Source: Blasia pusilla (Eukaryota > Marchantiophyta > Marchantiopsida > Blasiales). From it: 64,000 nt of DNA. The stretch covers positions 49,972,001 to 50,036,000 of the forward strand of contig CM114271.1 of NCBI GenBank assembly GCA_050084515.1, written 5' to 3'. Shown one piece after another: positions 33,597 to 46,049 of the stretch (position 1 is its first letter; each line of letters opens with the position of its first letter). The notes under the pieces were generated by a model that saw only the letters and a program-made list of their open reading frames with translations, was not told where the DNA came from and did no database searches. The translations under genes and the position numbers were made by a program.

Positions 33597-34800
33597 CTAC
33601 ACCATCATCGAGCAAATAACTCCTCCACCAACATGAGCAACCAACTCCACATGCCCAGCCATTACATCCCATTTACTCCAAGGATGCAAAATACTACTCT
33701 CCTCCTCCCCAGCCGATGCCTCTACCGTCCTCGTAGCCATCGAGCTCATTACAAGGGGTGGAAGACCCACAGACATAGTCCGAAGTCGACGCTGCTCGGC
33801 CATACCAAGACTCAAAATCCAAGTCAAACAATCCAGGTCCATGGCCTGACCCAACACATGACGTCGTGAAGCCTCAGAAATAGAAGCAACCGCCACACCA
33901 ATAGCAAATCCCATCGCACGCTCTCTCTCATCAGCGTTAGGCTCCACCAACTGTCGCACATGAGAATCCCATACAAGCCCCGGACCACCTTCTCTGTAGG
34001 CATGTGACGAGGGAAAACTCACAAATGTGGGTAGTGCCATCCTAGGCTAGCCCACACGGTTCACCACTGCCATGGGTGACCAATCAATAACCCTCACCAC
34101 TTGAGAAAGTCGCCCAGTATCCAAGATACTATCCATGGTAAGGCAAGGATCCGGCTGCACTGCATCATATGCTCGACGTAGAACCTCCCTAGGCAACAAG
34201 TTTGTCCACCACAAGCGTGGACGATGTGCACGCGAGCCAACTCGCGTTGCATCCAACAACACCGCTGGTCCAATCCAAGACCGCACCTCATGAACACTCG
34301 CCATCATCTGGGTCCGAGTGTCACCCAACAATGGAACATTCTCCGAATGTGTCGAGCACGCGCCGATGAACTGAAGATGTCGAAAACCCGTAACATCTCC
34401 CAAAACAATCGAGACCTAGGGTCGTGTAATCCCTCACCACGACCTGCACGTGTATGACCCTGACATGGCCATCTAGCAATCACCAAATCCATAGGACCAA
34501 CCCCCTCAAGGTCCTGCGCTCCCAACAATGCAATGTGTGACGGCAAAGCACGTTGGTACCCACGAATAGCTGATGGCGGCAACAACTCAAGATATCTCCG
34601 CATCAGCTGACCAATATGTCGGGATGAGACTCTCTGGGCCGTCTCATCTCGCTCCACATACACGTATCTCCAAGACAGAATACCGCCTGCAACACACTGC
34701 ACCAAACCAAAGTGCTAATCCCACCAAAGAGATCTAACACACAAATGCCCTCCAAAGGATAACGCCATACAATGGGTGTAGTATCCAAAGGGGATAACTA
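33597..34800 (-). pseudogene. Copy A C5-cytosine methyltransferase domain (DNMT3-like)
   Basis: Transfers a methyl group from AdoMet to carbon 5 of cytosine. Motif I VLDLFGGIST (about 34,745), motif IV RWPCQGHTRAGRGEGL with the catalytic PC (about 34,465), a partner helix DPRSRLFWEMLRV, motif VI ENVPLLGDTR (about 34,335), motif VIII DATRVGSRAHRPRLWW (about 34,245-34,200), then the C-terminal region ERERAMGF and SEASRRHVLGQAMDL, which aligns with the IX/X end of DNMT3 enzymes. Motifs are in native order, unlike the permuted DRM proteins. At least three frame changes break it. It lies between protease and reverse transcriptase in the same strand and polyprotein order. Confidence 0.9.
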
Positions 34801-35190
34801 ACAATCGACTGAAGTAGGAGTCCGCCGTGGGGCCTCCTCTTCCTCGTGAGGTATAAGAGCCTCACACCAAGCCTCCTACACTAGGCGATCAGTCTCCTAC
34901 CGTAGTGCTCCGCCTGAACTCCAACGTGGCACATCTAACAATGAGGATGCCACGGCTGCAAAAATAGGGACCTCCTCTACCTCCTCATGCGCAAGAGAAT
35001 CCATAGCAGAAACATTACCCTCCAAAAAGTCTCATGGCCAAGTGACTACTCCACTAAAACCAGCCACAGATGCTAACACTATTGGGGAAGACCCTCCTGG
35101 TCGAGCCCCATAAATAAATCTCACAGGAACTTGGCTCATACGTCCATCCCCGAATTGCCAACCAGGTCTATAAGACGCTGTCTCAGTCCA

Positions 35191-35762
35191 CTAATCCATC
35201 TGAAAACCCATCGGGTATAATACTGCTCCTCCAACTAGTACATCATACGACTCGGCTGATGTGACTACTGCAGATACTCCCAACCAGGAGCTATCAGTCG
35301 CATGATATGGTCTCAATTGTACAGAAAACTTCTCCCGTGTCATGAATTGAGACCTATCATTGGCTCCTCCAAGTGATGTTTGAATCTGGAATGGGCAAGG
35401 CTCAAGCTCTGACCTCCGAATACCCAAACCAATACATGTCGCCTTTCCCAACATCAAGGTTGGGCACCGAGTCTAACAAGACTCTATCCTGGTCTATACA
35501 CTGCCCTGTAGGACTCACCAATCGGAAGATCCCACTCCGGTTGTCCAACATACATACACCAGGTGTAAGCCTCTCACGATCAATGGTGGTCGGGCCGGGT
35601 AATGCATCCATCTTTGCCGCCGCTCGCCAAGTAGCACCGGGTACTCAATGCTACACCGACATAGAGGGTCACTCCACCGCAACACCCTCATCCACCTCAA
35701 CACGTAGCAAGAATAACCCCCACGTTCACACAACGTGGTCGCTAGCTGAAATACAGAGCTAA
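35191..35762 (-). pseudogene. Copy A retropepsin-like protease
   Basis: Aspartic protease that would cut the polyprotein. The active-site strand reads RVLLDSV and then shifts frame: one base is missing compared with copy B, which reads VLLDSGAQPLMLGKA. The frame resumes MMLGKATCIGLGIRRSELEP and reaches SYDVLVGGAVLYPMGF, the flap-distal G.xLy motif expected in this family. Confidence 0.8.
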
Positions 35763-35770
35763 GTCAACTC

Positions 35771-37143
35771 CTAAAGCCATCGCCCGTGGTCGAAAAAAAT
35801 GGGGATCCCAACACCGGTTGCCATCCTCAATATCAGATCGATCTTTGCATCCGTGTCTACTACACGCGATGTAGATGCCTCGATCCCCACTTTTGGCTCA
35901 ATAGGTCGCAGAGGAACCATGGATGGAGTCCTAAGCACCTCAGACAACAAGAATGACTGGGGAAGCCTAGCCTGCCTCCCAGCCTCACCCCTCTGTGGAT
36001 CCAACTCCACAGTAGCACCACGTGGCTCTAACGCATGATCACCTCCACATGTCCAACATGACTGTCCTTGCTGCGGGGCAACAAATGAAGGCAATGGTCT
36101 CTACGCAAGTGTCCCTCTAGGACCTGACTGAGGTCGTGTGTACCCCCCACGACTTCCACTACTACTACCACCACCACTACTACGAGACTGTGAGGTGGGC
36201 TGCTGAACACGAGAAGTAGTAGTTGTATCCCTACTGAATGCATATGTCACCACTTTCTCCTTCACCATGTTAAGTTCAATCTTCTCAGATAGAGCAAACA
36301 CATGGGTCAATGTGGGTGAATCATCATTCATAAGAGTAGCATCACGTACCCTACGGCGCAAATCTCTGTCCAAGATCCCATACCAAAATTGGACTGCCTA
36401 ATCCTCAGTCACTCCTTGGGTAACTGAAATCAAGCGTCGCATACGAGTGTATGCCTCACAAAGACTCTCACCAGTCTTTCCCTCAAATTCCTGAAGACTC
36501 CTCAACTTCTCCGTCTTCACTCCCTGATAGTTCTTCTTCAACCTCTTGAAGAAGCGGCAACGGGTGAACGATGGTGGGGCACTAGTACCTCCACTGGTAC
36601 CCCCACTCCGGCTCGTACTCGTACCACTCAACGTCGGGCTGGCTGGCATAATAGGAGCACTACTACCAATACCACCATGGGTGATAGACACATAGCCTGG
36701 AGACCAATATTGTCTCCATGCCTCAATCTCAGCAATATGGTCCTTCCTAAACTCATGGTAATTATCCATGGGTGGTCCTTCCAAGTCTTTGAAACAACCC
36801 TTCCAAGCTAAGAAGGTGTAAACAACGCATGCCGCAACATCCGCATATCACACCACGTATCAAACTCCTGCATGAAGTCCTCCAACTCAATGGTGCCCAC
36901 TGCACCCGAGTATCGTCGTGGGCCCTTCATGGCCCCATATCCACCGTTTATGTCCCAAATCAATGGAGCTGCAACACTCGATAACAACGAAGAAGACTCG
37001 GTGTTTGAAACACCCTCGTCCTCCTCTTCATCAACCGTCGGAAGTGGAAAAGGTAGCCGATACCTAAATCCACTCCATGTGAAACCACCAGTGTCCGCAC
37101 CACGGTCCCCAACCAGACCACCCGACAGCTCCGTGATGACCAA
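35771..37143 (-). pseudogene. Copy A gag
   Basis: Structural polyprotein. The core includes GPRRYSGAVGTIELEDFMQ, EFDTWCDM, EGPPMDNYHEFRKDHIAE and SLCEAYTRMRRLISVTQG, shared with copy B. A single zinc-knuckle-like CWTCGGDHAL near 36,055 lacks the last Cys. Stops and frame changes at about 36,800, 36,390 and 36,100 break it. Confidence 0.8.
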
Positions 37144-37896
37144 CGCCGATGCCGCACCACCACCAAATTACCACCACCAAATAACCAAGTGACGTCGATG
37201 TCGCTATACTATTCTAGCTCTACTAGCTATGGGTGTAGGCAACCTAACTTGTCATCACCACAAGAAGCCTCCCACGGTCTACTGGTCATCACTCCACCCT
37301 CACTATCAGTAGCACACAGGAGTAACACTACTCTGGAAATCAGCGTCAACCCTAACAATGGGCGCGCAAGCAAGAAGCAACGATGGAGGGGATCCAAATA
37401 CAGGAAGTCCAACGACAACCCTCCAATCGCAAATGGAAATCAAGGTAACACAATCCACCAAACGTGGTGCTCCCTGAATCCACAAAACCCACCACATAAT
37501 TCTAACGCAATAGCTACTCCGCCGCGGGTCGATGACGTGCAAGTCAAACTCGCAGCACCTGAAAATATCACTTGCATGGAGAGGCTACACCGTACTATGC
37601 GCTAGAGGTACATCAACCAAAAACCTGAGATGCATAAAGCGCCTAACACACCTCCGAACAGCACCAAATGAGCTATAACAGTGTGTACACTGGCATAGTT
37701 AAGAACTCAGCATTTAAGTGTCCTCCAGGCAGAATAGCCCAAAGATGGGTGACCAGTTATGCAACACTCAAATCCCAAATCCTGCAAAAATTGCCTCACG
37801 CCCAAGCAAGCAAGCTTGCTTGCTTGCTTGCTCCTTGCTCCTTACTCCGCCTCTCACGCCCACTCGCCCCGAGCTACCACGAGTTGCCTCAAGGCC
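37144..37896 (-). other. Copy A gag leader / 5' untranslated region
   Basis: No domain. A 24-bp perfect palindrome of CAAG units lies at 37,803-37,826 (CAAGCAAGCAAG and its complement). I found no convincing primer-binding site. Confidence 0.45.
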
Positions 37897-38633
37897 TCAA
37901 GGCATGTCTACTTCTAGGACCAGGTCATATATATGTCAAGGATCAGGTCATGTATACTTCTACAAGCAGGTCATGAATACTTCCAAGATCATAAAAATGT
38001 TCATATTTCAACATGGCATTTGATATGAGTGGTGGCTACTGCTAAACTAATTGTTTTCCATCTTTGGTAGTGGCATCATAGACACCATTTTCGTGCGAAT
38101 CCACATCGTCATACAACATACATCGCTGACATACCATACTCACATACATACATAACATAGACGAGAGTATCCACAAACACAAGTGTAATACAACTGAAAT
38201 CCAAGAAAGACCTACTGTCATAAAATACGTATAGAATCACATACAATCGAGCCAAACCCCCTCCACGATGGGAGAATCTAGGTCAAAGCTTGCGGGAAAC
38301 ACCATAGCCAAGGGCTCTACTCACTACCAAGGCTAACTCCCAACGCAACAGGCTCAACTCAAAGAACTGACTGTTCTTTGAGTGCACTCCACCTTATATC
38401 CTCCAACCTAAGAGCGGGCCCTATTGGGAAAGTCACCCCCAATTGAGCAACCCCCAACCCTATGTATGAAACCGCATCTATAACAAGCCACTACGGTCCT
38501 ACATAAGGAATGGCCTCTACTAGCACACTATACTCTAGGACATAATCCGTATGGTCATGACAACTGCCGTGCGAATCCACATCGTCATACAACATATACT
38601 CTAGGACATAATCCGTATGGTCATGACACCATT
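37897..38633 (-). repeat. Duplicated outer-MULE intron plus lone copy-A LTR, flanked by ACACCATT
   Basis: 37,897-38,092 repeats 29,523-29,717 (outer MULE intron). It is followed by the LTR (first 105-bp unit from 38,094, centre, then only the first 30 bases of the second unit) and a repeated scrap ATACTCTAGGACATAATCCG. ACACCATT then appears at 38,626-38,633, the same 8 bases that precede the LTR at 38,085-38,092 and 29,710-29,717. Outer MULE coding sequence resumes directly. Confidence 0.8.
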
Positions 38634-39170
38634 CCAACAGGATGTCGATTATCATCGGACTCTACAAACCCTGTAACAAACTCTAGTATTGAAGAAATTG
38701 ACAACTTTTTCTCAAGCATACGACTTTCTTGTGTTGACAATGCTCGCCTTCTTACTTTAACTGCAAGGGCTCTCAAGGAGCTGAGCGGAAGGATCGAGTA
38801 TGCAAAAATAGCAACTGAAAATGGGTTGACACCTCAACCAAGTAATCCATTCACCAATTTTCAAGATGGATTCCTAAACAATAATTCTATTACACGAGTT
38901 TAATCAAACATTGAATGTTGGTCCCGACGTAGAAGAAGATCTATAGGATCCATGACATATCAGAATGATAGGCAAAACCCGAACAACTCATTCACGAACC
39001 TACCTTTATTTCCTAGAACAAAGTCCAAAAAGACAAAGTTGGGCCCACAAGCCCAACTTGATAGAGAAGCAGCCATTGCCTCATCAACGTGTACAAACAC
39101 GTAGTGAAAGTGGAGCAAGCACCAAGAATTTTGAAAATCACATGACTTCCTATCCTTTTAGGGAGTAATG
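38634..39170 (+). pseudogene. Outer MULE transposase, last exon(s)
   Basis: From the duplication ACACCATT the frame reads CRLSSDSTNPVTNSSIEEI and ALKELSGRIEYAKIA, a helical C-terminal tail such as follows the SWIM finger in plant MULEs, and stops at about 38,902. A lysine-rich stretch (RTKSKKTKLGPQAQLD near 39,015-39,065) may be a further part. Assignment rests mainly on position: it continues the strand and order of the gene split by gypsy copy A. Confidence 0.5.
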
Positions 39171-41322
39171 GATGAAATTTTATTGTAGAATTTTCATGTA
39201 CATTTTGGAGTTGGGACATAAAGGAGCTCGGGAATCGTATTTATTATATTATTTTTTGTATTTTGTTCAATATAAAGTATGACTTCTTCTGAATTGTTGA
39301 CAGTGACCTGCATGTGATGGACATCATTCCACAGTACAGTAGAATGTTCAATATATCTATTTTTGTTCCTTGCATATTTCTGAAGTTGTTCATATTAAAA
39401 TTTCTTATGTGTGAGAACCACATGTGATCTTAACCTAGGATACAATTCTTAGGTTACCATTGTATGTGAATGTCATCCTCCATTCAGAACTATCTCACGG
39501 AACTTCACCATTTTCTGTTCCTTCCTTTGGGGATTTTAAGCTACTCTAAAACCACATGTTCTGTGTCGTGAACACAATGCCAAAACTCCTGAAAATCATT
39601 CAAGACAATGCACATGGCATGGATTCCTATCCCGAATTACCTTTCGGTAGTGGGCAGTACTCCACTTCCCGAGGACACCATTCCACTTGATCTTTGAGGG
39701 ATTACAGCACGGATTCTATATGCAATGAAATTGATTCTCAGGTTACCGATACAAAAAGAAAATGATCCAGCCACATTGATACAAGTGCAACAACTTTTCT
39801 AGTTATGTATGTTCAATAATAAATGGTGTGAATTTTTAAAGATAAAAAGGTTTTCTGGGCCTTGGAGCCAACAATTGCTGCTTCATCAGAGCTACGGACC
39901 AATAGGAGCGGAGCAGAGTAGCAACGTTAATAGGAACCATAGGTTGTGGAAAGGACTCTAGCCAGGATAAGGAATGTGGTATGGTTGCTGTAGGATTAAT
40001 GCGGAACGCATTCCGCTTAAACGTGAGGCAAACACAAATCCTGGCCGAAAAGAAGAGGACGCAAATAGAAGCGGATAGTAGGCGCGCCGTTGTGTTGGAA
40101 AATCTAGATCGAAAAACTCAGTGTGGGGGACTGTGGGCATTTCCAACTCCACATACACTAATTTTCCTTCTTGCTGGATGGTGTGATGCATATGAAGAAC
40201 CTGCAACAATAAAGGGCCCGTAGATGCAAGGAATAAACATGGTCAGTACAGATTCTTCCATCATAAGCTAATATTCATTATTGTTGAACAATACGGTACG
40301 AAGCATGAAAAACGCTCCTGAAGGCTGAAGAACGGGCGTTAAAGCCATAATTGTTGCCCATGTCCGGGGCCTCAAATTTGGCGTGTGGGGAGGGGATGAT
40401 ACTCTCCATCCGCAGTGGGAGATTGAGGTCCGTCAACGCGATGGCGGCTCAATTTGGAATCGATTGAGCTCATTGACATCTGCAGTGGAGAGAATGGATA
40501 GGGAGTGCCAGCGTGGGCCATTGCAATCGCTTTTGATTCAAACAAACGATGTGAATTGCCTCCGTGTGGGATTCGGAGCTGGAATGCAAATCCGCTGCAA
40601 GCAAGGGTGCGGAAACACATCAAAACATTGGCATGCGCACAAAGTTGTACATCAAGGCAAAACATCCTATCCGTCCAAAGGTGCGGAAACACATCAAAAC
40701 AAAAATATCTGAGCAGAATTAGAACCACATTACCTGAGCAGAATTAGAACCACATTACCTGAGCAAACAAGGACAGCAGCGGAGCCCCAATGGAGCAGCG
40801 TTGTATGATGGAGAGCGACCAGAAACGAGCAACGACAGGACAATCGGAGCACATAGTGGCAGGGCGGCATGACACGCAGAAACAAGGTCGCCACGAAATG
40901 CCCTGTCCCTGAACTTTTTAAACCTTTCAAATTTGAATTTTGGCACACATGATGATGGAGGCCGGAGCATGATCCAAGAGCAACCATGATGGATGCATGT
41001 AGATGCATTCCGTAGTCAGGACCATGGTAAATGACGGAGCTGGGTTCGCTTGGGGATCCCCGTTCGGCTATTGGAGGCGGAGGCAAGCGCTTACATTTTC
41101 CGTGTAGCCTCAATCCGCTTAAGCTAACCCATTTACCGCTTAAGCTAACCCAACTTTAACCCGCCCAAGCAGGGGCACCCGTCCATGTAGGGTGACCGGG
41201 CTTGCATTCAATGCCACGGGCTTTGGCTCTAACGCCCAGCCTTCATAATGGGGTGTTGGAGGGATGCGTCCATACATAGGGACGCATAGGTGCGAGCGCG
41301 GAGTTAAGTAACAAAAGAAACA
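39171..41322. other. No recognised gene; possible outer MULE 3' region
   Basis: No domain-bearing frame. A tandem pair of about 25-28 bp (CTGAGCAGAATTAGAACCAC) lies at 40,709-40,765, and GGTGCGGAAACACATCAAAA occurs twice (about 40,607 and 40,680). The outer MULE right end should lie here or before, but I could not place it. Confidence 0.4.
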
Positions 41323-41440
41323 AAGATGCACTTCGATAAAAACGAGTGATGGAAAACCCATCGGAAGTACAAAAGAGGGGACTCAAAGAGTCAAAACCGA
41401 AGGCCACAACACGACGAAAAGGAAGAAGGGGCATTCCCCA
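41323..41440 (-). repeat. Dispersed repeat, copy 2
   Basis: Inverted copy of 4,753-4,874. On the minus strand its upstream side continues into sequence unlike the first copy, so the shared part is only about 120 bp. Confidence 0.6.
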
Positions 41441-42117
41441 CCTGGGAGCAGAGAAATGGTCCCAACTTAACCCTAAACGGAGTTAAGTTGGGACAAAATG
41501 GAGGGGGTAATGAGGAACGGGTAGGGATGCCCCATGGGGCCACGTGCCCATAGGAAGGAAAGGAGCCACGTAGTGCGGGGCCCTTAGGGAGAAAGACTTT
41601 CGGAGGAAGGAGGAGGTAATGCGGTGGAAGAAGGAAGAGGTGCATAGGGGGACGTGGAGGCCCTCATTAAAGGCGGGTTTGGGCGGGCCTAAGTGGAGCC
41701 GATAGTGGCAGGTACAAGGGTTGTACCATTACCTTCCAAGAAGATTAGGAGGGGTTGGATAGGGCCAAAGTTGTGAGTACGGGACACATATGGCCGCGGG
41801 CCAGAAGGGGGTCGAGCTACATACGGGTTTGGAACAGGCAATGTTTTCACATATCCGAGGTCGCGAGTAGTGCTAGCCGGCAGTTTTTGAGATTTTCCAT
41901 TTGGGTCAGCAAACTTCCGGCAGAGTTTCCGGCGTGTGACAAGGCCATTCCGGCAAGTGACGGTGTTACTAGAGGAATGACGGAAAGTATCCCCATTCAG
42001 GAAGGGAGTCGTCAGAATATAGCCGTCGTCCGTCTGAAATCAGCAGAAACCGACGGCTCCCTACAATAAGCCTCCCGGAATACTGCCAATTTGAATTTTA
42101 AAGGTCAAAATTTTTAG
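41441..42117. other. No recognised gene
   Basis: Purine-rich sequence up to the point where gypsy copy B is cut in its integrase. No LTR or polypurine tract of copy B is present. Confidence 0.4.
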
Positions 42118-43160
42118 GCTTACATCCACCATGACCAACACGTACCTATGATGACGCCCTGTCAATGGCAAAGGTCCCGCAAAGTCTAAACTCCACCGAT
42201 AACCTAAACCCATAATCAGCAAAGGATGTAACTGCGGAGTGGGAGCATTGAAGGATGCTCGCACTTTGTCACATACCATACATCTGGCCACAAACTACTG
42301 TACCTCAGTATGCATGCCGCACCACCAATACTGAACCTGGGAGTAAGCTGTAAGTACGCTTTACTCCGAAATGTCCCAACTCCTCATGGGCATGTCGCAC
42401 TACACGTGCTCGTTGGTAAGGATGAGGTACCACTCATATCCTACCATCTCCCCATACCCGCAAAATGTGAGTCCCCTCCCACCTGAACCTCTTGGCTCTC
42501 TGTAGGATCCGATCCCGCTCCCTAGCACTCATCAGACTTCGCAATGACGCCAAAGGCGCAAGAACTCCACAACCTCCACGTCGTCATTGATATCACGACC
42601 ACCTGTCGCCTCCTCACTAACCTCCGGATCCAAAGACTCATCATCCAATCCCACCACTAGAGCCATCACCTATGGCTGACGTGCCATAGTCAACCAACAA
42701 AGATAGGCAGATGCATGCCAACCGGGCACCATCTCCTCATCACTCTCTCCGTGCCATCGAGCTCCTGTGTCGTCTCTCTGACTCGGACATGGGTTACGAC
42801 TCAACCCATCCGCATCCTGGTTCAGCCGATCTGGCCTATGAACCACCTCAAACTCATACTCCTGTAGTAATAGAGCTCACCTGGCAAGCTTTCCCGTAAG
42901 CTTGTTGAACTCCATCAACCACCTCAACGGCTGATGATCAGTGATAAGTGTGAAAGGGTTGCTGAATAAATAGCACCTAAAATGTGCCACGGCCCACACT
43001 GCAACCAAGCACTCTCCCTCGTAGGAGCTATACTTCGCCTCTGCAATGTTGTTCGATCGGCTCACGTAAGCCACAACGAACTCCCTCTCCTCGTCATCCC
43101 TCTGAGTAAGCACTGCTCCTAGACCCAACATGCTCCAATCCGTATGTAACTGGAATGGGC
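42118..43160 (-). pseudogene. Copy B RNase H and truncated integrase
   Basis: RNase H reads LGLGAVLTQRDDE, YSSYEGECLVAVWAVAHF, FTLITDHQPLRWLMEF and, in another frame, an ADGLSRNP-type end. Integrase keeps the zinc-binding Cys pair (CMVCDKV) and the first catalytic Asp (SLDFAGP) before the element is cut. Confidence 0.8.
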
Positions 43161-43229
43161 GACCCTAACCGGTCTCTCTGTAAAATGGGTGAGGACGTCA
43201 CAACCTGTCCTTGAGCTCTTGAAATGCTC

Positions 43230-44120
43230 GCTCCTGATCATCTCCCCACAACCAAACCTGATCAAGTCTCCTCAAAAAGGTCAAAGACTTTGCGATCGCA
43301 CTAAAACCCTTGACATACCGTTGATAGAAGTTCACCAGTCCAAGAAATGCTCGGACTCGACTCACATCTGTAGGGCGTGGAATCTACGCAATAGCCTCTA
43401 CCTTCGTCTGCTGAACGCCTAACCCACTCGGGTATATGGTGTGTCCCAAGTACTCAATCTGCTCCTGAAAGAATCTGCACTTGCCTAGATATAACTTCAA
43501 TCCATGTAACTGCAATCGCCGAAACACCTCCTCCAAGTGTCGCTCATGCTCCTCAACCGTGGAACTGAAGATAAGAATATCAGCTATGTAACATCGTACA
43601 AAATCCAAGCAGCCAGAATCCTATCCATCACTCTCTGAAACTCTGCACACGCGTTCTTCAACCCAAATGGTAAGAACCGCCACTGATACAAGCAATCTCT
43701 CCCGAACCGATCTATCCCCCAGAATGTTGTCTTCTCCCTACCCTCCAACCTCGATAGGAAGCGATGATAGCCAAAGACGGAGATCTAAAGTCTTGAAGAT
43801 CTTTGCATGCCCTACCGCATCAAAGATCTCCTCAGGAGTAGGCATGGCTTACCGATCTAACCTCGTCTGTCGGTTGATAGGACGGTAATCTCCACACATC
43901 CGCCTATCCGTCCAATTGCCATACATATCCTTGTTCGCCGACATGACTGTGGCAGATGCATACTCCCCATGTGATAACTCCATAAGTCCCGCCTCCAACA
44001 AGTCCGACTCTCGCTCAATCAAGGCTCGCTCCATATCAGAATACAGTAGGGTCGATGAAAGATCGGCGTATCACTAGCCAACTCAATCCGTATCCCGGGA
44101 CCCTTCAGCACCCAAGTCTC
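43230..44120 (-). pseudogene. Copy B reverse transcriptase with altered catalytic box
   Basis: Carries RRMCGDYRPINRQT, GLGVQQTKVEAIA and the region of the YxDD box, which here reads CYIADILIFS: the first of the two catalytic Asp residues is Ala. Copies A and D read CYIDD. Frame breaks occur near 43,860 and 43,610. Confidence 0.85.
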
Positions 44121-45647
44121 TCATCTTGAAGGAAAAAAAAATTGACATGCCCTCTCGAAACCTATGAACTGCCGTCGCTCTCCTCCTATCAACTTGAGAC
44201 CTATCACAGGCTCCCAAGTCTCCATCGTGACCTCACTCGGAGAGGCGCAACCTCGGCTTTGGTTGCTATGTAGCAACCCTAGCCACCTCTGAATGACCCA
44301 CTCCACTCGACCTCCTACACCATGCTCCACATCCAAAAAATGAACATGTGCTACTCTAGCCGCCTTTGCACTCTCTGCTCGAACGACGTCCCAGGAAGTC
44401 CATGGGTGCCTATCTCTCCTCGTCTCGCCCCCAACCAATGCCTGTACACACCCTGTAGGCAATGGTCCAACTCGTGGACGTGACGGCATGGATGACACTT
44501 GCATCCGTCTCTGCTCAGCCATACCTAGGCTGACTATCCATGTGAGACAGTTGAGGTCCATTGCCTGCCCCAACACCTGTCTCCGGGATGCCTCAGTCAT
44601 CCGTGGCACTACCGTAGTACCGGTAGTGAACCCCATGGCGCGCTCGCGCTCATCTGCTGTAGGCTCCTCCAATGCTCCGGTCACCTCATCCCAAATCATG
44701 CCTGGCCCTCCCTGACGAAAGGCATGGGATGCTGGGAAGCTCATCAACGTAGGTAAGGCTGCCCTCAACTCCTCCATCCTATTGGCCATGGCCAACGGTC
44801 ATCTATCATCCCGTGTCACCACCTGAGATCGACGCCCTGAGCCCAAAATAGCATCCACTATGAGATGTGGTGCTCTCTGGACTCCACCGTATGCTCGACT
44901 CAGTACCTCTGATGATATCAGGTTCGTCCACCATAGTCGTGGACGATGAGCACCTGACCCAACTCTCGCTGCACCTAACAACACAGCAAGTCCCAACCAG
45001 GACCTCACCTGATGTACACTCATCATCACACGTGCACGAGTGTCTCCTAACAATGGCACGTTCTCCAAAATGTATGCTGGAGAACATATCCGACTCTCCT
45101 GCAAGTGTTGTAATACTCACAGCATCTCCCAAAACATCCCTGACCTCGGAACCTGCAATCCAAATCCTCGGCGAGCTGATGAATGACCCTAACATGGCCA
45201 TCCAGCAATCACCAAATAAATGGTGCCAACTCTATCCAGATCCTGTGCCCCCACCAAAGAGATGTCGGCGGGTAGCGTATGCTGGTATCCCCGTACTGCA
45301 GATACCGACAACAACTCAGGATACCTCTGGACCAATCTCGCCACGTGACGTAATGATACTCGCCGCGCGGTCTCATCTCTCTCCACATAAAGGTACTGAT
45401 GCACCTGTATGCCCGCGTGCAATAGTGCAGCCAATCCGGTGTTAATCCCTCCGAAGAGATCTAACACCCTAACACCCTCCTCTGGGCACTGCCACACAAC
45501 AGGTGTGGTATCTAGTGGGGTCATCGTCTCCACTCCAAGAGCCCAATCGCCACGTGACTCTCGCTGCTCTGGGATAAAAACATGACTCCACGCCTGCCTC
45601 ACGAGGTCGTCGCAAGACTCCTCTGAGCTCCCAGTCGTACCCCACAA
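44121..45647 (-). pseudogene. Copy B C5-cytosine methyltransferase domain (DNMT3-like)
   Basis: Preceded by a linker after the protease. Motif I VRVLDLFGGINTGL (about 45,450), then YLYVERDETARRV, DLDRVGTIYLVIAGWPC (motif IV) and, in place of the Gln that follows the catalytic Cys in copies A and D, a TAG stop at 45,193-45,195. Past it the element keeps YILENVPLLGDTR (motif VI, about 45,065), GAARVGSGAHRPRLWWTNL (motif VIII) and ERERAMGF...EASRRQVLGQAMDL (IX/X region). A frame break lies near 45,110. About 400 residues in all. Confidence 0.9.
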
Positions 45648-46049
45648 TGGTGAAGAGGCTCGCCAACATGGGAAGAGACACCCGCCATGGCCTGTCTCTC
45701 CGTGGGACTATCCGCTACTGGGACATCCTCTGCATGTGTGTTCCCCTCCAACAACTCTCCTGGCCAGCTAACGCTACCTGTGAAAGCTGCCAACGTGGTC
45801 ACAAACTCGCCTCGTGATTGACCACCTCGCCCCCAAATCGCACGGGTAATCGACTCATCCGCCGTCACCGACCGCCATCCTGGCCGATAAAGCAACGGTC
45901 TCTCCCGAAGTCAGGATGAATCTAGGGGATATAACATTGTACTCCCCACCAACACATCATGCGACTCGGTGGTGTCGTAATCGCACGCGTGCGCACCATA
46001 GCACTATTCGCCGCGATGCTCGGCTGGACTCGACAACAATCTCTGTCGA

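Larger units (their letters stand above)
29719..37896 (-). mobile_element. Ty3/gypsy element copy A with C5 methyltransferase and PHD finger
   Basis: Minus-strand order from right to left: gag (about 37,143-35,771), protease (35,733-35,191), DNMT3-like methyltransferase (34,788-33,597), reverse transcriptase (33,590-32,507), RNase H (32,528-32,082), integrase (32,060-30,814), PHD finger (30,798-30,472), polypurine tract, 3' LTR. It sits in a late intron of the outer MULE. The expected 5' LTR beside the gag leader is missing: the internal region stops at 37,896 and runs into a repeat of the outer MULE intron plus a lone LTR. Confidence 0.88.

Noticed and set aside
33597-34800. Independent host methyltransferase gene invaded by a gypsy element
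   Set aside because: The same domain sits at the same place, on the same strand, between protease and reverse transcriptase in copies A and B and directly upstream of reverse transcriptase in copy D.
37897-38598. Ordinary 5' LTR of gypsy copy A
   Set aside because: It is preceded by outer-MULE intron sequence, not by gypsy internal sequence with a primer-binding site, and is flanked by ACACCATT on both sides like a solo LTR.
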